A stretch of DNA of 64,000 bases from Pleurostoma richardsiae (GCA_030052745.1 JANBVO010000058.1:1-64000); one strand, 5' to 3'. Positions 11,502-23,018 are shown, counted from the first letter of the stretch. A program made the numbers and translations. The notes: generated from the sequence alone by a model not told the origin.

Positions 11502-12356
11502 ATGGGCCCCGAGCCAAATGCGAAGATCACACTGTACACGAACCATAGATGCCCATGTAGGTTGCATGATGAAAGCGGCAGATCACTGGGCCTGCAGCAT
11601 GACTGCATGTGTGGCCACTAACCGCTGACGGGAACAGGGGCTCACCGGGCGCACATTGCCCTCCAGGAGCTCGGACTGGAGTTCGAGGAGGTCATCATTG
11701 ACCTCGACAAGCCTCGCACCGCGGAGTATCTGAGGATCAACCCTCGCGGCCTTGTGCCATCGCTCTCATACAATGGCGAGATTATTACCGAGTCAGCCAT
11801 TGTTGCCCAATTTCTAGCAGACTCGTTTCCCTCCGCGCTGTTGCCCCCGTCGACAGATGCGGACGGTCCCCTTTTCAGGGCCAGGGTCGCCTTCTTTGTC
11901 GACGCGTACTTCTCCAAGGTCAACGGGATTTATAGCAAGGCACTGTTCGCCAAGACGGAGGAAGAGGCCGGGGCATTTGCCGAAAGCCTCGTCGCCGCCG
12001 TCGTGAAGGAGATCGAGCCTCTACTAGCCAATGCATCTCCGTTTTTCGGAGGCAGCAAAAAGTTGACGCTGGCCGAGGTGAGGCGGCGCCTTTTGTTATA
12101 TGCCACATGATTAACCCCTGACTGAGCATTTCTGCTACAGACTCTCACCGGCTCATTTGTACTGCGGCTTGTGACGTTTGCGCAGCGTGGGCTCCTTCCA
12201 GAAGGCCTGGCTGTCGCGCTACGAGACAAGGCACCAAATTTCAGCAAATGGTCCCAAGCCGTCGTGAATCATCCCAGCGTGTTATCTATCTGGGACGAGG
12301 ATGCTGTTCTCCGGTCCACGAAGGCGAGGATTGAGAAGCTCAGGACTGGAGCGTGA
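11502..12356 (+). CDS. Glutathione S-transferase (CPW-type, omega-like)
   Basis: Exons 11,502-11,556, 11,638-12,077 and 12,141-12,356 give 236 residues. The protein should conjugate or reduce substrates with glutathione in the cytosol. The N-terminal thioredoxin fold begins KITLYTNHRCPWAHRAH (residues about 8-24). The CPW motif with its cysteine suggests an omega/GTO-like or lignin-type class rather than a Ser/Tyr class. A glutathione-binding VPSL and ESAIVAQFL segment follows, then the alpha-helical C-terminal domain. Introns of 81 and 63 bp have GTAGGT and GTGAGG donors, and the first splits the Trp codon of CPW. The ATG at 11,502 gives the usual short leader before the beta strand. It is the first gene beside the transposon block, about 250 bp from the composition boundary. 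Confidence 0.88.
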
Positions 12357-12905
12357 GTACGTGACCGAAGGTAAAAGACGTCTCGACCTGGTCACGGATT
12401 TGTCGGGTGAGCTGCAATGCAGAGAGACAAATTTGCCTTCGAGTGCGCATTACATGGAAGCTTCATTGTGAGCCCACACAAGCTGTTGCCGTACCTTGTT
12501 CAGGGGTAAAAAAAAAAAAAAGACTGCCTTCGGTGGATTTCAATGCTCTTGGATCCCGAGTGATGCCATTAATTAGCATGTGTGCTCCATCTGCTTTCTG
12601 GGCATCGTGCCGAGGTCTGACAACAGCGAAAGAGCGGTTTATTACGTAAGGTAGAAACCTGCATTGCCCGCCTACCTGTGGTGGTACTTTCGAGTTAGCT
12701 GCTCCTGGAGTAGCTCCCATAATAGTGAGCGCGTGGCACTGGTGTTAGTGAAACAAACCTAAGGTGCTGCGTGCTTCCTGGGGAGACAGCTGTTTTCACA
12801 CTGCTCTCCCTCTACATGCCCCAGTACATATGCCGTCTACGATAAAGACCGTCCTCTGCCCGACCTTCACTTCCCTCCGCGGAAGTGCGCAGCCTCGCCT
12901 TCTCC
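12357..12905. other. Intergenic, GST 3' side and pex16 promoter
   Basis: No reading frame with family similarity is seen. It contains a poly-A run at about 12,509-12,521. Both flanking genes are on the plus strand, so it serves as terminator of the first and promoter of the second. Confidence 0.5.
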
Positions 12906-14119
12906 ATGGCGTCCAAGTACCTGCGTATGTATGATGAGTTCGTCACCAAGAATGCGAGCCAGGTGTCGCAGATCGAGTCAGCGTTGCGCTCCCTCACGTA
13001 CATTATTCCCGGTAAGATGCAACCTGAGAGGCTATCCTTGACAAGAATCCTACTATAAAATGTCATCGCTCAGTGCTGACTCTATTGTTTGCTCCAGGGC
13101 GCTTTCGCGATGCTGAAATTGCCTCTGAGACTGTCCATTCAGGCGTCCAACTCCTCTCGCTGTATCACGACACGTTGCTGTTTCGCGCCTTATCGCACTC
13201 AAAAGTTGCCATCTTGCCTCGACTACCGTCCCAGCATAGCCGATACACCCGTTTCTGGACTGAAAAGAATTCCCTGTACCGCCGTGTTGCGCTCGTTCTG
13301 CAGATCGTACAGTATACGGAGCTGCTGTGCGAAATGGCAGCGAAGCGCCGCGGCGAACGTGCTCGATGGCGTTTAATCGTGCTAATTGAGACTATTAAAG
13401 CCATTTGCCGCCTTCTTTTGCTCAAAATTACTCGCTCGAGAGCAATTGTGACACCCGCTCTTCCTGAGCGAGAGCCTGTGCCCGAGGACGATCCTAAAGG
13501 CGATGATGACGCTACGCTCAGTGACATATGGGAGGCGGAAAACGCGTCTGTCTTCGGAGCTGACGGGCAACAAACTCGAGGAGACCGGCACGAGGGCGAG
13601 CCCCCTACAAATGAGGCTATCTACAGGAGAGAATGGACGATGCCGCGGACAGGAATGTCTCTCCCCGCGCTGCCAAGTCGCGGCGATGTGAGCAACTATC
13701 TACTGAGCCGTGTTCTTTCCGCCGACGACATCAAGCCGGCTGCGAGACTGCTTCATACTCTTCACGGCCGAGCACATGTCGCTGAGATTTTGTACATACT
13801 TGCTCCACTCTTGTATGCCACAGCTCTAGCGCGCAGTAAGGACAAGACGTCCTGGACGCCGTGGTTGATGGGTCTGGGCGTCCAGCTCGCAGCGCGGAAC
13901 TTGCGTGACCAGAGACTCAGTACTACGCCTTTGGAGAGAGATGAATGGACCAAGAGGGGATGGGCCGTGGGCTGGTGGCTTATGCGTGGCGCGGCGTATG
14001 ATAATTTGGTGAAGGGCATTGTGGGGGGAGTCAGAAGGCGCATGCCGGGCCTGCTGGCTGGCATCCTGGAGGACTACGAGTACCTATGGGAGAACTACTA
14101 CTTCAGCACAAGCCCATAA
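12906..14119 (+). CDS. pex16: Peroxin Pex16, peroxisomal membrane protein
   Basis: Exons 12,906-13,011 and 13,098-14,119 (86-bp intron, GTAAGA donor) encode 375 residues. Pex16 acts in inserting peroxisomal membrane proteins and, in fungi, in peroxisome number and biogenesis. The N-terminus (YDEFVTKNASQVSQIESALR, then TYIIPGRF and the SETVHSGVQLLSLYHD segment) is characteristic of the family. A tryptophan- and arginine-rich middle is followed by an acidic, low-complexity linker of about 60 residues. The C-terminal half has hydrophobic stretches (HVAEILYILAPLLYATAL and the WWLMRGAAYDNLVKGI region). The first ATG of the exon gives the expected N-terminus; the intron falls exactly at the PGRF Gly codon. 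The C-terminus ends FSTSP, so no classical SKL signal is present, as expected for a membrane peroxin. Confidence 0.92.
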
Positions 14120-14901
14120 GAACCCGGCCCAGAGAGTTAGTATTAGACATTACGGCGGCTATGTCCAACGCACTCAGGCTCCTATCTGCATGACACGGCC
14201 GCGAGGTCGAACTTCCATATACGAGCGTCGGAGCCATCGACGGCAACAGGAAGAGAATATCAGTCAGATAGATCTGCACATACTGGCTTGGTCAAGACGC
14301 GGCTGAGCCAGCGAAGAACCGCACGGTGTCAACTTAGCTTTGGGTGAAAAGCTGGAAGCACAGGACAAGCTCATGAAGGGATATTTATCATTGGGAAGGT
14401 GAAATTTTGCGGCGAAAAACCGCTCCCTGGGCTTGGCGAACGGAAGAATTTCTTCAGCTCCCATAGGCAGTTTTGCCGGGTACTTGTACAACTCGTTGTA
14501 TGCCACAGCGTCTGAATGGACGCTACGCCTTGGTCCATGTTATTCACGGAAAAACAAGAATAAAAAAAACAGTACTCGTATAGACGCCGTTTCTCACTTA
14601 ACGATGCACTCGCCTTGGCCCCCCCCTTCCACCTGCCTTTTTGATGTGACATTTAAGGCGAACTTGAGGTGTAACGAGATTCAATTTCTGGCTCGTTCGT
14701 CCCGGCCAGTGAGGCACGGAACGTCCCTTTCCCTTATTTTGACACTTCTTGTCCTCAAGCTTAAGCGCAAACATTAGAGTAAGCAAGACTTCCTGAGACG
14801 GTGACCTTGCGCCATTCAACCACCAACTCCTCCAGTCTTGGGCAGCCGCAGCCGAAGGTCGAACCTGCGCTCCATTGACGCCAAGAGGGTATTCATGTCC
14901 C
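14120..14901. other. Convergent 3' region between pex16 and hacA
   Basis: The two genes converge here. The part 14,598-14,901 is 3' UTR for spliced hacA mRNA but remains open in the frame used by unspliced hacA mRNA, ending at a stop at 14,598-14,600. Nothing else is recognised. Confidence 0.5.
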
Positions 14902-16286
14902 TCAGATGACACCAACCGCAATACCTCCATCGTCGCATCCATAAGTGGACGCGCCAGGACGGGGCTGCAGGCTAGGATCTTTCGGAGAAACTTGAGCCTC
15001 AGGCTCGTTGAGCGTAGGGGGTTGGACCTTGGCTGAGCGGCCACCGCCGGATGAGGCTGAGGCGACTGTCGCTTCGTCGTTGTTAAGGAAATCGTTGATG
15101 TCGAAAAGTTCGAGGTTGTTCGTTGATGCGGCCGGGAAGGGGAAGGCCGAGTCACTAGCCATATGATCGTATTCAAAATCTCCTGAGTTGGGGGAAGAGA
15201 GAAGCCCGCTCTCAAGGACATAGCTATCTGCATCAATGGCCGCTGGCAGGCAGAAAGGATCACCGATGTTGTACTCAACAACAGGTGGAGCTGCAAGCAC
15301 AGAGAGAGCGCTGGTCCCAGAGACTGCGGCAAAGCTTGCCAGAGTTGCGGAAGCTCCGCCGACTGACACTGCAGGTCAACGCACAACACCTCAGCAGGAT
15401 GTTGTGTCACGTCGGGAGAGTCCTCCGCAACCCTAGCTCTTACCGCAGCCGCACTAGCTGCTGCTGTGAATGCCGAATCCACATCATCGGCATCAGATTC
15501 CTCAGGCACAGCTGTGAGCGCTGGAGACAACGAAGCGGGGTTGACCGTGTCGCTTCGTTGAGTGGAGATGAGTAGCTCGTCCATGAGAGATGACTTGTCC
15601 TGCTCTAATGGCCGATGGCTGTCTTGTGAGCTGAAGAGCTGTTGTGATAATGTGACGGGGTCTGGCCGGAAAGAGTCGAAAGATGATGTCGCAACACCCG
15701 AGTTTCGTCGAAACCTGCTCAACTCTTCAACGAGCATAACGTTCGTCTTGCGCGCCTGTAGAAGGGCAGCTTCAAGTAACTTGTTCCGTTGCTCGAGGGC
15801 CTCCACTTCGAGGCGCTTTCGCTCTCGGGACGACTGAGCGGCTCGACGGTTACGCAGGACACGCTCTACTCGACGTTGCTCCTTCTCGTCTTCCGTTTTA
15901 GCTCGTTTCCTGTGGCAAAGTCAGCATGCACAGACAGCATAGGTTCTCAGACAAAGGCAAACAAACCTGGGGGGGAGGTGTGTCTTTGGCTCGGGGAGGA
16001 CCTGCCCCCAAGACTTCCTCTTCTTAGCCGACTTCTTCTCGAAGGTTGAAGACTGCTCAGTGGTGGAATTTTGAGAAAGAGGAAGGCTGGTAAGAACAGA
16101 AAGATCGGAGCCCTGATCATCGATCAGAGACTGGGGCGTCCTGATCTCCAATGGGTCCATGGCCGTTGACGAGGGAGTACCAAAAAGAGAAGGGTACATG
16201 TCGCCGGGGGCGGAGAGAAATGATTCGGCAGGCGAGTCCTCGAACTTGGGGTCTGGTGACATAGTCTCGCTCTTCCAGGAATCCAT
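14902..16286 (-). CDS. hacA: HacA/Hac1 bZIP transcription factor of the unfolded protein response
   Basis: Exons 16,286-15,967 and 15,909-15,395, then 15,371-14,902 after removal of a 57-bp spliceosomal intron and a 23-nt Ire1-type intron, give 434 residues. HacA drives ER chaperone and secretion genes. The KKRKSWGQVLPEPKT segment precedes the basic region (ERVLRNRRAAQSSRERKR) and a leucine zipper. The C-terminus ends GCDDGGIAVGVI, like the Trichoderma hac1 product. The spliceosomal intron splits the Arg of LPPR. The start at 16,286 was chosen because it leads into a conserved FEDSPAESFLSAPGD segment; an in-frame ATG at 16,523 would add 79 unconserved residues. Upstream ATGs in the leader could act as uORFs, as known for this gene. 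Unspliced mRNA encodes a different, longer tail ending at 14,598 (543 residues). Confidence 0.95.
15363..15406 (-). promoter_or_regulatory. hacA: Ire1 splice hairpins and 23-nt unconventional intron of hacA
   Basis: The intron is 15,394-15,372 (23 nt, read on the minus strand). At the 5' site a 9-bp stem (15,398-15,406 paired with 15,382-15,390, one G-U) closes a 7-nt loop CUGCUGA; at the 3' site a 4-5-bp stem (15,375-15,379 with 15,363-15,367) closes the loop CUGCAGU. Both loops fit the Ire1 consensus CNG/CNGN with cleavage after the first G. Removal joins HPA to VSVGGASATL and shifts the frame to the conserved C-terminus. Confidence 0.92.
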
Positions 16287-17555
16287 AGTAGGCAGAGCAA
16301 CGACCGACAGGAGGGTTGAGTGAGAGCCTTTTACAAGACGTTGCGTGTATTTGTGCGGCCTTGACCTGGTGTAGGAATGTAGCACAAGGCACCGTTTGCA
16401 CCGTTTGCATGCAATTTCTCTTGTTGTATTAGGTGCAGGTAGACGTGCTCGACGAAGGTTGCTCGATAGAAATAGGTAGAATGTGCTAAGGCTAAAGGCC
16501 ACGCATGGTGGACGACGACTCACAAGAATGAGTCAGATGATCGGGTTTAAGAAGACACCGTGTTCTCTTTTACGCCACGGTGAGTGATAAAAGTAAACTG
16601 AGATGAGGACTTCGAACGTAGGTTGTATAAGGGGATCGCTGGAGCCTGGAGAAGAACTCGGAAAAGGCAGGCGCGGGTACAGCGATGGAAAAGGTGGCCT
16701 CTTTGTACCTTGAGGCCACGTACTCGTTTAAATGCTTTCCAAGGGGTTCCAAGGGGGTTGTAGCCTTAGGAATCAAGGGCTCCTGCTCGGACAAGGGATG
16801 TCCGGGCGGTCTATGATTGGCTGGCTATTTCAGACCACTTCGGAAGCCCACACGTTGTTGGTACACGCTAATTGCGGCGACACTCAGGAGAAACCCCCTG
16901 ACCGCCAAGAAATGGAACCTGGAAGTTCAGTTCCGCATGGCAATTTAGGTATGGCGGAGGGGGAGTACTATGTATAACATACGGCAGACCATTCCTTGCT
17001 CGAGGGAGACGGGGGGCTGACTGAGGGCTGACTGCTCGTCGTCAGCCCATGCTAACTGGGCTACCCATCCTGCCACCTTAGACGATAAGTAGTATTCTTC
17101 CCAGTTGGCAAAGATGATGTTTTCCTATAGTGGTCGGTAATGCTTATATTCTCTTGTGTGTCGAATCCCAACCTGTACGCCATTTCCTCGAGGACGGGCG
17201 ATCTCTTTAAGTGTCGTAAAGAAATCGGGAGTACTTCGTATTTTCGAATGATGCTATATAGGTACGATGTCGCCAAAAATGGAAGAGGCGGAAGAATAGA
17301 AGGTGGCTTTAACACAGATTCTCTACTACGTACAGTACCAAAGGTAGGGTTAGGATGCACGTTTCACACCGTGACATTGTGGCTTGATGCCTTGCCCTGT
17401 CATGCGTCATTGTGGCGCAGTTCTTTAGTATTGGCCCCGCCCACCTCAAAGACGGCGGCGCCTGCCTTCTCCTGCCTGCGCGGGGATTCAACAACTTAGC
17501 GCATCAGACAACCTTGGGATCCACGTCGCCAGCAGACTTACGCATTATCGCCATC
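16287..17555. other. Divergent promoter region of hacA and did2
   Basis: About 1.27 kb between two divergent genes. The half near hacA is its 5' leader and has several ATGs, including a 74-codon frame at 16,794-16,570 on the minus strand (begins MSEQEPLIPK) and a 97-codon frame from 16,410 overlapping the hacA start. These are candidate uORFs with no recognised family. The rest shows no gene. Confidence 0.5.
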
Positions 17556-18530
17556 ATGTCTCAGCGACAGCTAGCTAGAGATATGCAGACCGAGTTTCAG
17601 GCGAGAGTACGTTCCCCCCTCCTTTCTCGCCGTTCCCTTCCCGACCCCGGGTAGGGCACATCGCCGCCGTGTTTTTTGTAACAAGCAGGCCCGATGCCCT
17701 GGGCGCCTTTCAGATAGCCGGCAGCTACGTCTCTTATGGTCCATTGCTGACTTCTCGGGGTGCAGTTCAACGCGAAACAAGCCCGTCGAGAAGCCCAGAA
17801 AGCTGCAAAGCAAGATAATGAACTGAAAAAGCAGATACAGACGGTTCGTGGTCCCGCCGTTCCTGGCTTGCTTGTTCCGTCCGAGCCAAGTTGGCACTGA
17901 AGGATTGGAACAGCTGCACTGACCATGCATCGTCTTCTCCAGCTTTTAAAGAAGGGTGAGACGCAACAAGCCTATCAGAAGGCCCGCATGCTGCTCGCGA
18001 AGCAGGCCATCGCACAGCAGATGGATCAAGCCGCCGACATGGCCGAGCTTTCGGTCGCCCAGATTCAGGCGAATAACGCCATGAACCGTATGACATATAT
18101 GATGGCCCAGTCCTCGCGGACGATGAACCTAGCCCAAAAGAACATGAACCCAGAGAAGGCATGGCAGTCCCCTTATTGCGTCCCACTTGCTTCGGTGCCC
18201 AGCGGCCTGCCACATTGTACTTTTCTGCTGACCCCCTGTCTCAAGACACTTGTTACCCTCGAGCAATTCAAGAACCAAAACGAAGAGTACGCTATGTCAA
18301 ATAGTATCTATCAGGATGCCATGACCCAGTCGACGTCAGTGCAGGTTTCTGAGGACGCTGTGCATGAATTGCTTGGAAAGCTGGCCGATGATGCTGGCGT
18401 CGAGCTGTCGCAGGAACTGACCTCCGCAACGCCATCGAAGGTTGAACCTGTCAAGGAGCACGCGGCTACGGAGCCAACACCCGAGGAAGAGGATGCTCTG
18501 CAGCAACGTTTGAGAGCCCTGCGGGCTTGA
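17556..18530 (+). CDS. did2: ESCRT-III subunit, Did2/CHMP1 family
   Basis: Exons 17,556-17,606, 17,766-17,843, 17,943-18,158 and 18,246-18,530 encode 209 residues, the usual size for a Snf7-family protein. Did2/CHMP1 works at endosomes with Vps4 to recycle ESCRT-III during multivesicular body formation. The basic helical N-terminal half (KQARREAQKAAKQDNELKK, then LLKKGETQQAYQKARMLLAK) and acidic C-terminal half are typical. The C-terminus EEEDALQQRLRALRA fits the MIM1 motif that binds the MIT domain of Vps4. Intron 3 (18,159-18,245) has a GC donor and a CTGAC branch site 10 nt before the acceptor; it is 87 nt with no stop in frame, so a read-through protein of 238 residues is also possible. 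Did2 versus another CHMP paralogue is inferred from the C-terminus. Confidence 0.85.
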
Positions 18531-18967
18531 TCGAGTCTTGATTGTCGAGCCCTCGTCGCAACGAATGAGCGGCCGCAGGAGGCGTCCGACGATCCTAGTA
18601 GTTGATTCTATACTTACGGCGTTATGGTTTGCTTTCATCAGAACATTTGTTTCACCAATCCAGATTCTCATCGGACTGTGGAGTCGCTCATTCGTGCATA
18701 GCGTCGTTAATGATGCTTTCCGGACTACAACAATTTTTTTTTCATGGGAACGGTTCTGCGGCCGGGCTGGCGCCAATACCTGGTTTCTGATACAGTACAT
18801 ATATATGCTCATGTTCCTCAAGACTTTCCTGTTTTCTGTAGGCCTTTGTTTATGTGTGTACCTTATTTTGTGCAGTCCAGGCACACTAAAACCATAAGAT
18901 TGGCTACTACTATCTTATTCTCCTAGGCCACCAGTGTACCTTAACCTGCGGACTATATCCCACTTGA
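18531..18967. other. Convergent intergenic region, did2 and ski2
   Basis: The two genes end towards each other here. There is no conserved reading frame; AT-rich tracts near 18,730-18,910 are likely 3' UTR and polyadenylation signals. Confidence 0.5.
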
Positions 18968-21900
18968 TCACATATAAAGACTCGCCACGGCCGTTATGTC
19001 TCTCTTGATCATCTCTTGTGCCGTCTGCATCTTCTGGTACAGCTCAGGGTCGCCGATGATTCTTGCGGCGTTCTTGACCTCGCGGCATGTCTCATCTAAC
19101 CTCGTTATAGTACGAACGATGGTCCCCTCCAGCACATCAGTAAGGCCTGTTATGTTCTTGAACGACATTCCTCGCGCCCACTCGTATACGACCTCCATCA
19201 GACCGAATCTCGGACGAGAGACGAAGTCGTTCGACTCCTCAGAAGATTGTATGACCTGGTGCACGGTCTGCACAGCGTTGACCTTCTCGCTGATAGTGAT
19301 GATAGTCTTCATACCTCGCTCTAGATTGCCCGTCAAGGTCGGCACTGACTCCGTTTTCTCCTGGAAAACGAACGCGGAAAGAAGAGCTGCAATCTCAGCG
19401 GGCTCGTAGTCTGCGAGCACGTTGTCGAGGATCAACTCTGTCAGGACAAGCTCGTCACCGGAGTGGATCTCGCACGCAACCTTGCCCTTGAGCTGAATAC
19501 GAGAACTCTCATCGATGAAACTTAGGTCTCTCAAGACTTGGATGCGTTGTTCATAGTCAGGTAGGAGTTGCAGGTTCTGATCCGATAGGGATTGGCGGAG
19601 CTGGGAGATGTGCTCCTTGATAAGCCATTGGTCGTGACACATTGCGAACTGCCGACATGGTTAGTAGTGAGTCATGCTGCAAAGCTGCTCCTTGGGCCAT
19701 AAGGGGGAGAAGGGGACAAAAAGAAGAGGAAAGATAGGGGTTACTGTTGACATACGTGTTTCACGAACTGATGGCACGCAAGCGCCTCAGACCTAGAAGC
19801 GTCAACCTGGGCCTGTCTTCGTTTCCCTATCAGCTCCTGCAGATGGAAACTTTTGATTTTGTTCAGCTCCATCTCGTCCCATATCTCAGACGTCCAGGAC
19901 TTGCAGATCTGATAGAGCCTATCCTTCGCCTTTTGATACCCGTCGCCACCTTGAAAGATGTCGGGAATGATGCCCTTTGTCATGTGCTTCGTAAGGCACT
20001 CCACGTCAACCACGGCGACATGAAGAGTCTTGATATGTATATGCTTCTTGGCTTGAGGCAGCGGTGCAAGGCAAGGGCGGAACCGTGGGATGAACGGTAG
20101 GAGGTCTGTGGAGTCTCGCGTCTCCCGCTGTGTCCTGACTTCGAGGACGTGGACGGTCGGGCCTCTCGGCGAGCCTTTCACGCTCGTACCCTCAGCGAGC
20201 AGGATACCAGGTGTGCGTACACCATCTTTGTTGTATACAACCAATCGGCCTGGTGCAAATAGCTTTCGGCCGATAGGGATGGCTAGCAATCCCAGATACA
20301 GCTCTTCGGTCAGCTGTCTGTAGTCCTGAGCAGCTTGGTGGCAGGCGTCCATGTGGATATCGCAGATACTGCAAGAATCTCTCTTGATTTTTGCTAGATC
20401 GGCCTCGGATATCTTGACGGCCTTCTCGTGCTCTGGCAGAAGTTGCTGGGTCGCGTGTTCCGAAAAGCTACGCTTAATCATCTCTTCGATTTTCAAGGCT
20501 TCCACTCTTAAGAGATTGAGGATCATGTTGTACGTTAACCGGAACTGAGACCTAAGCTTGGAGGGTTCACCCAAGATCATTTTTCGGAGGTCAACCACCG
20601 GGGGGGCTTCATCGCCACCGGGCGGCACAATTATAACTGAACCCACTGTATCTAGCCCGCGGCGTCCGGCGCGGCCAGCCATCTGCGTGTATTCCCCAGG
20701 AAGAAGATTGCGGAACGAGTGCCCGTCGTGCTTCCTGTATCCCGAAAAGACAACGGTTCTTGTCGGGAGGTTGAGGCCCATTGCGAAGGTCTCGGTTGCG
20801 AACAAGACCTTGACAAGTGTCTGTGCGAACAGTATCTCCACTAGCTCTTTGACGATGGGTAGAAGGCCGCCGTGATGGACGGCTATGCCTCGAGACAGCA
20901 GCTCCCTCAGTCGTATGATCTGCGGTAGTACCCGGTCTTCGGGCTTCAACCTCGCAATGGATTTTTCTATCACCATATGGATTGCACTCTTCTCGCTGGC
21001 GTTGCAGAAGTCTTGGTTGCTCAGAGCGTCGGCGTTTTCCTCACAGCGCTTCTTGGAGAAGACAAAAATGCATGCTGGTAGCAGGCTTGATTTCTTGAGG
21101 AAATGTACCAGGTGCACCCAGAGATTCTTGTCCTGTGCAGCAGACGTAAAACCGCCGGGTCGTCCGACACGGCCCATGTGCCCCAAGCCATGGCTTGCTC
21201 GAGGTTGGCCGCCTCTGCCACGCTGCTGTCCATGCCCTCTACCTCCAGGTCCACCTCGCGCAGCTCCACCGCGATGGTTGCCACCGCGGTGGCCGTTTTG
21301 TTGACTGCCAACCCCCCGCGGATTTGACGTCGGCTCGACTACCTTCGGTTTGTCCCGACCTTGCAAGGCATTGTTGGCGTCTTTCCAGCCCTTCTCGATA
21401 AATCTCTTCTCTGAGTCGACAATCTTGTGGATATTCTTGCCAGCCCAGAGGTAATGTTCCAAAGGCACTGGGCGCTTCGGTGTGGATATGACATAGATGT
21501 CCTTTTGCTTTGTGCGGCCCACCCAGGAGGCAAACTCGTGGGTATTCGGTACTGTCGCTGAGAGCAGAATGAGAGAGACATGATCAGGCAGCATGATAAT
21601 GACTTCTTCCCAAACGACACCCCGTTCGAAGTCGTTGACGTAGTGGACTTCGTCGAAAATAACAAATTCAACGTCGCGAATGAGGTCAGCACCTCTGTAG
21701 AGCATACTCCTCAGGATTTCGGTCGTCATGATGAGGCAGCTCGCCTCGGGATTGATCTGGACGTCGCCCGTTAGGATACCAACTTCGTCGAAATTCTGCC
21801 TGAAGTCCCGGAACTTCTGATTACTCAAGGCTTTGATTGGCGACGTGTAAATAGCCTTCGTCATGTGCTTCGCTGCTAGGGCGATGGCGTACTCTGCCAC

Positions 21901-23018
21901 GACGGTCTTGCCAGCGGAAGTATGCGCAGCAACAAACACAGAATCGCCATTTTCGAGGTGATATATGGCTTCCTTTTGGAAGGTGTCCAGCTCGAACGGC
22001 CATTCCCTGGCCATATCGGGAACCAACTCGCGAAAGTTCGTGATGTCCCTCTTGATATCAACCATATGGGCCCATTCGCGCCCAACTTTCCTGGCGCTAG
22101 ACGATGGAAGGGCTCCCCGAGGCTCCAACGCTGGGAACTCGACAGGGAGAATGGCGTCAATATCTTCTCCGTCACCATCTTCCGATATGGTCTCGGCAGA
22201 CTCATCGACAGCAACGTCCGCGCCGTTCTCAGTGGTAGTAGAAGCTTCGGGGGCGTGATCAGGTTCTCGACCCAGCTCTGCCTCAATTGCTCTAGCCTCT
22301 TCATCACCTCCCCCAAGTCGCTTGGTAAAGTCAATGCCCCTCGTGAGCCCCGGCGCGGCTTCTAACAAGCCACCTTCCGCACCCAAGGTGATGACTCTCT
22401 CGAGCCTGCTACGTGTTCCCACAAGGTTGTCCAACCCGGCACCCCCGAGAACCTGGCCCTCCAATGCAGCCGTCGCATCAACACTATCGAGCCCGCCTGG
22501 GGCGAAAGGAAAGAAGCCGGCAGCACCGCGGACGAATTCGGCACGGGAAGCAGGTTTCCGTAGGAGCGAGGTTGAATTCTTGGCCGTCGCGCTGTTCGCC
22601 GGCACGGTAACATTCTTATAGCCCGTAACCCTACCCTCTAGACCCTGACGTAGGAACCGTGTCACTGTGCGGGTTTGTGTTGGCGCAATTCTGCAAAGCT
22701 GAGTGTAGTCGGCAGGATAATCCCAGCGCCTAATGAGAACAGAACAAAGCCGTGGTCAGCGAAAACGCAAGTCCGACACGGGCACGGAGAAACGCACTGC
22801 TGCAACCGATTGAGCCACTCCGTGGAGAAGGATGTCGACGGTGAGAGGTATCTGCTTTCCAGCGCGGCCTTGAGACTGGCGGGGTCTTGCTTTGGTTTCT
22901 TGCGGGGAGCTTGCCGAAAGAGGACGTTGTCTACGGGTGGGCCGTCTGCTCCTGCGTAGGTGCCTTTGCCGTCTAGCTGAAGCCTCGCGACGGCTTCTGT
23001 GAGACCGTCGTGCTCCAT
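18968..23018 (-). CDS. ski2: Ski2-type DExH RNA helicase of the Ski complex
   Basis: Exons 23,018-22,798, 22,729-19,756 and 19,648-18,968 (introns 68 and 107 bp) encode 1291 residues, close to yeast Ski2 (1287). Ski2 with Ski3 and Ski8 feeds cytosolic mRNA to the exosome for 3'-5' decay. Walker A AAHTSAGKT is near residues 341-349 and DEVH near 433-436. An RGG-rich insertion (about 550-585, with GGAARGGPGGRGHGQQRGRGG-like repeats) sits between the RecA domains. Motif VI is QMAGRAGRRG, followed by the arch region with a KOW-like segment and a C-terminal DSHCT domain ending ITAVASLYM. The N-terminal Ski3-binding region with LQQRWDYPADYTQL separates Ski2 from nuclear Mtr4, which lacks it. The last exon carries most of the DSHCT domain. 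Confidence 0.93.

Noticed and set aside
16570-16794. 74-codon frame upstream of hacA
   Set aside because: The start MSEQEPLIPK looks protein-like, but no family is recognised; it is noted only as a possible uORF in the hacA leader.
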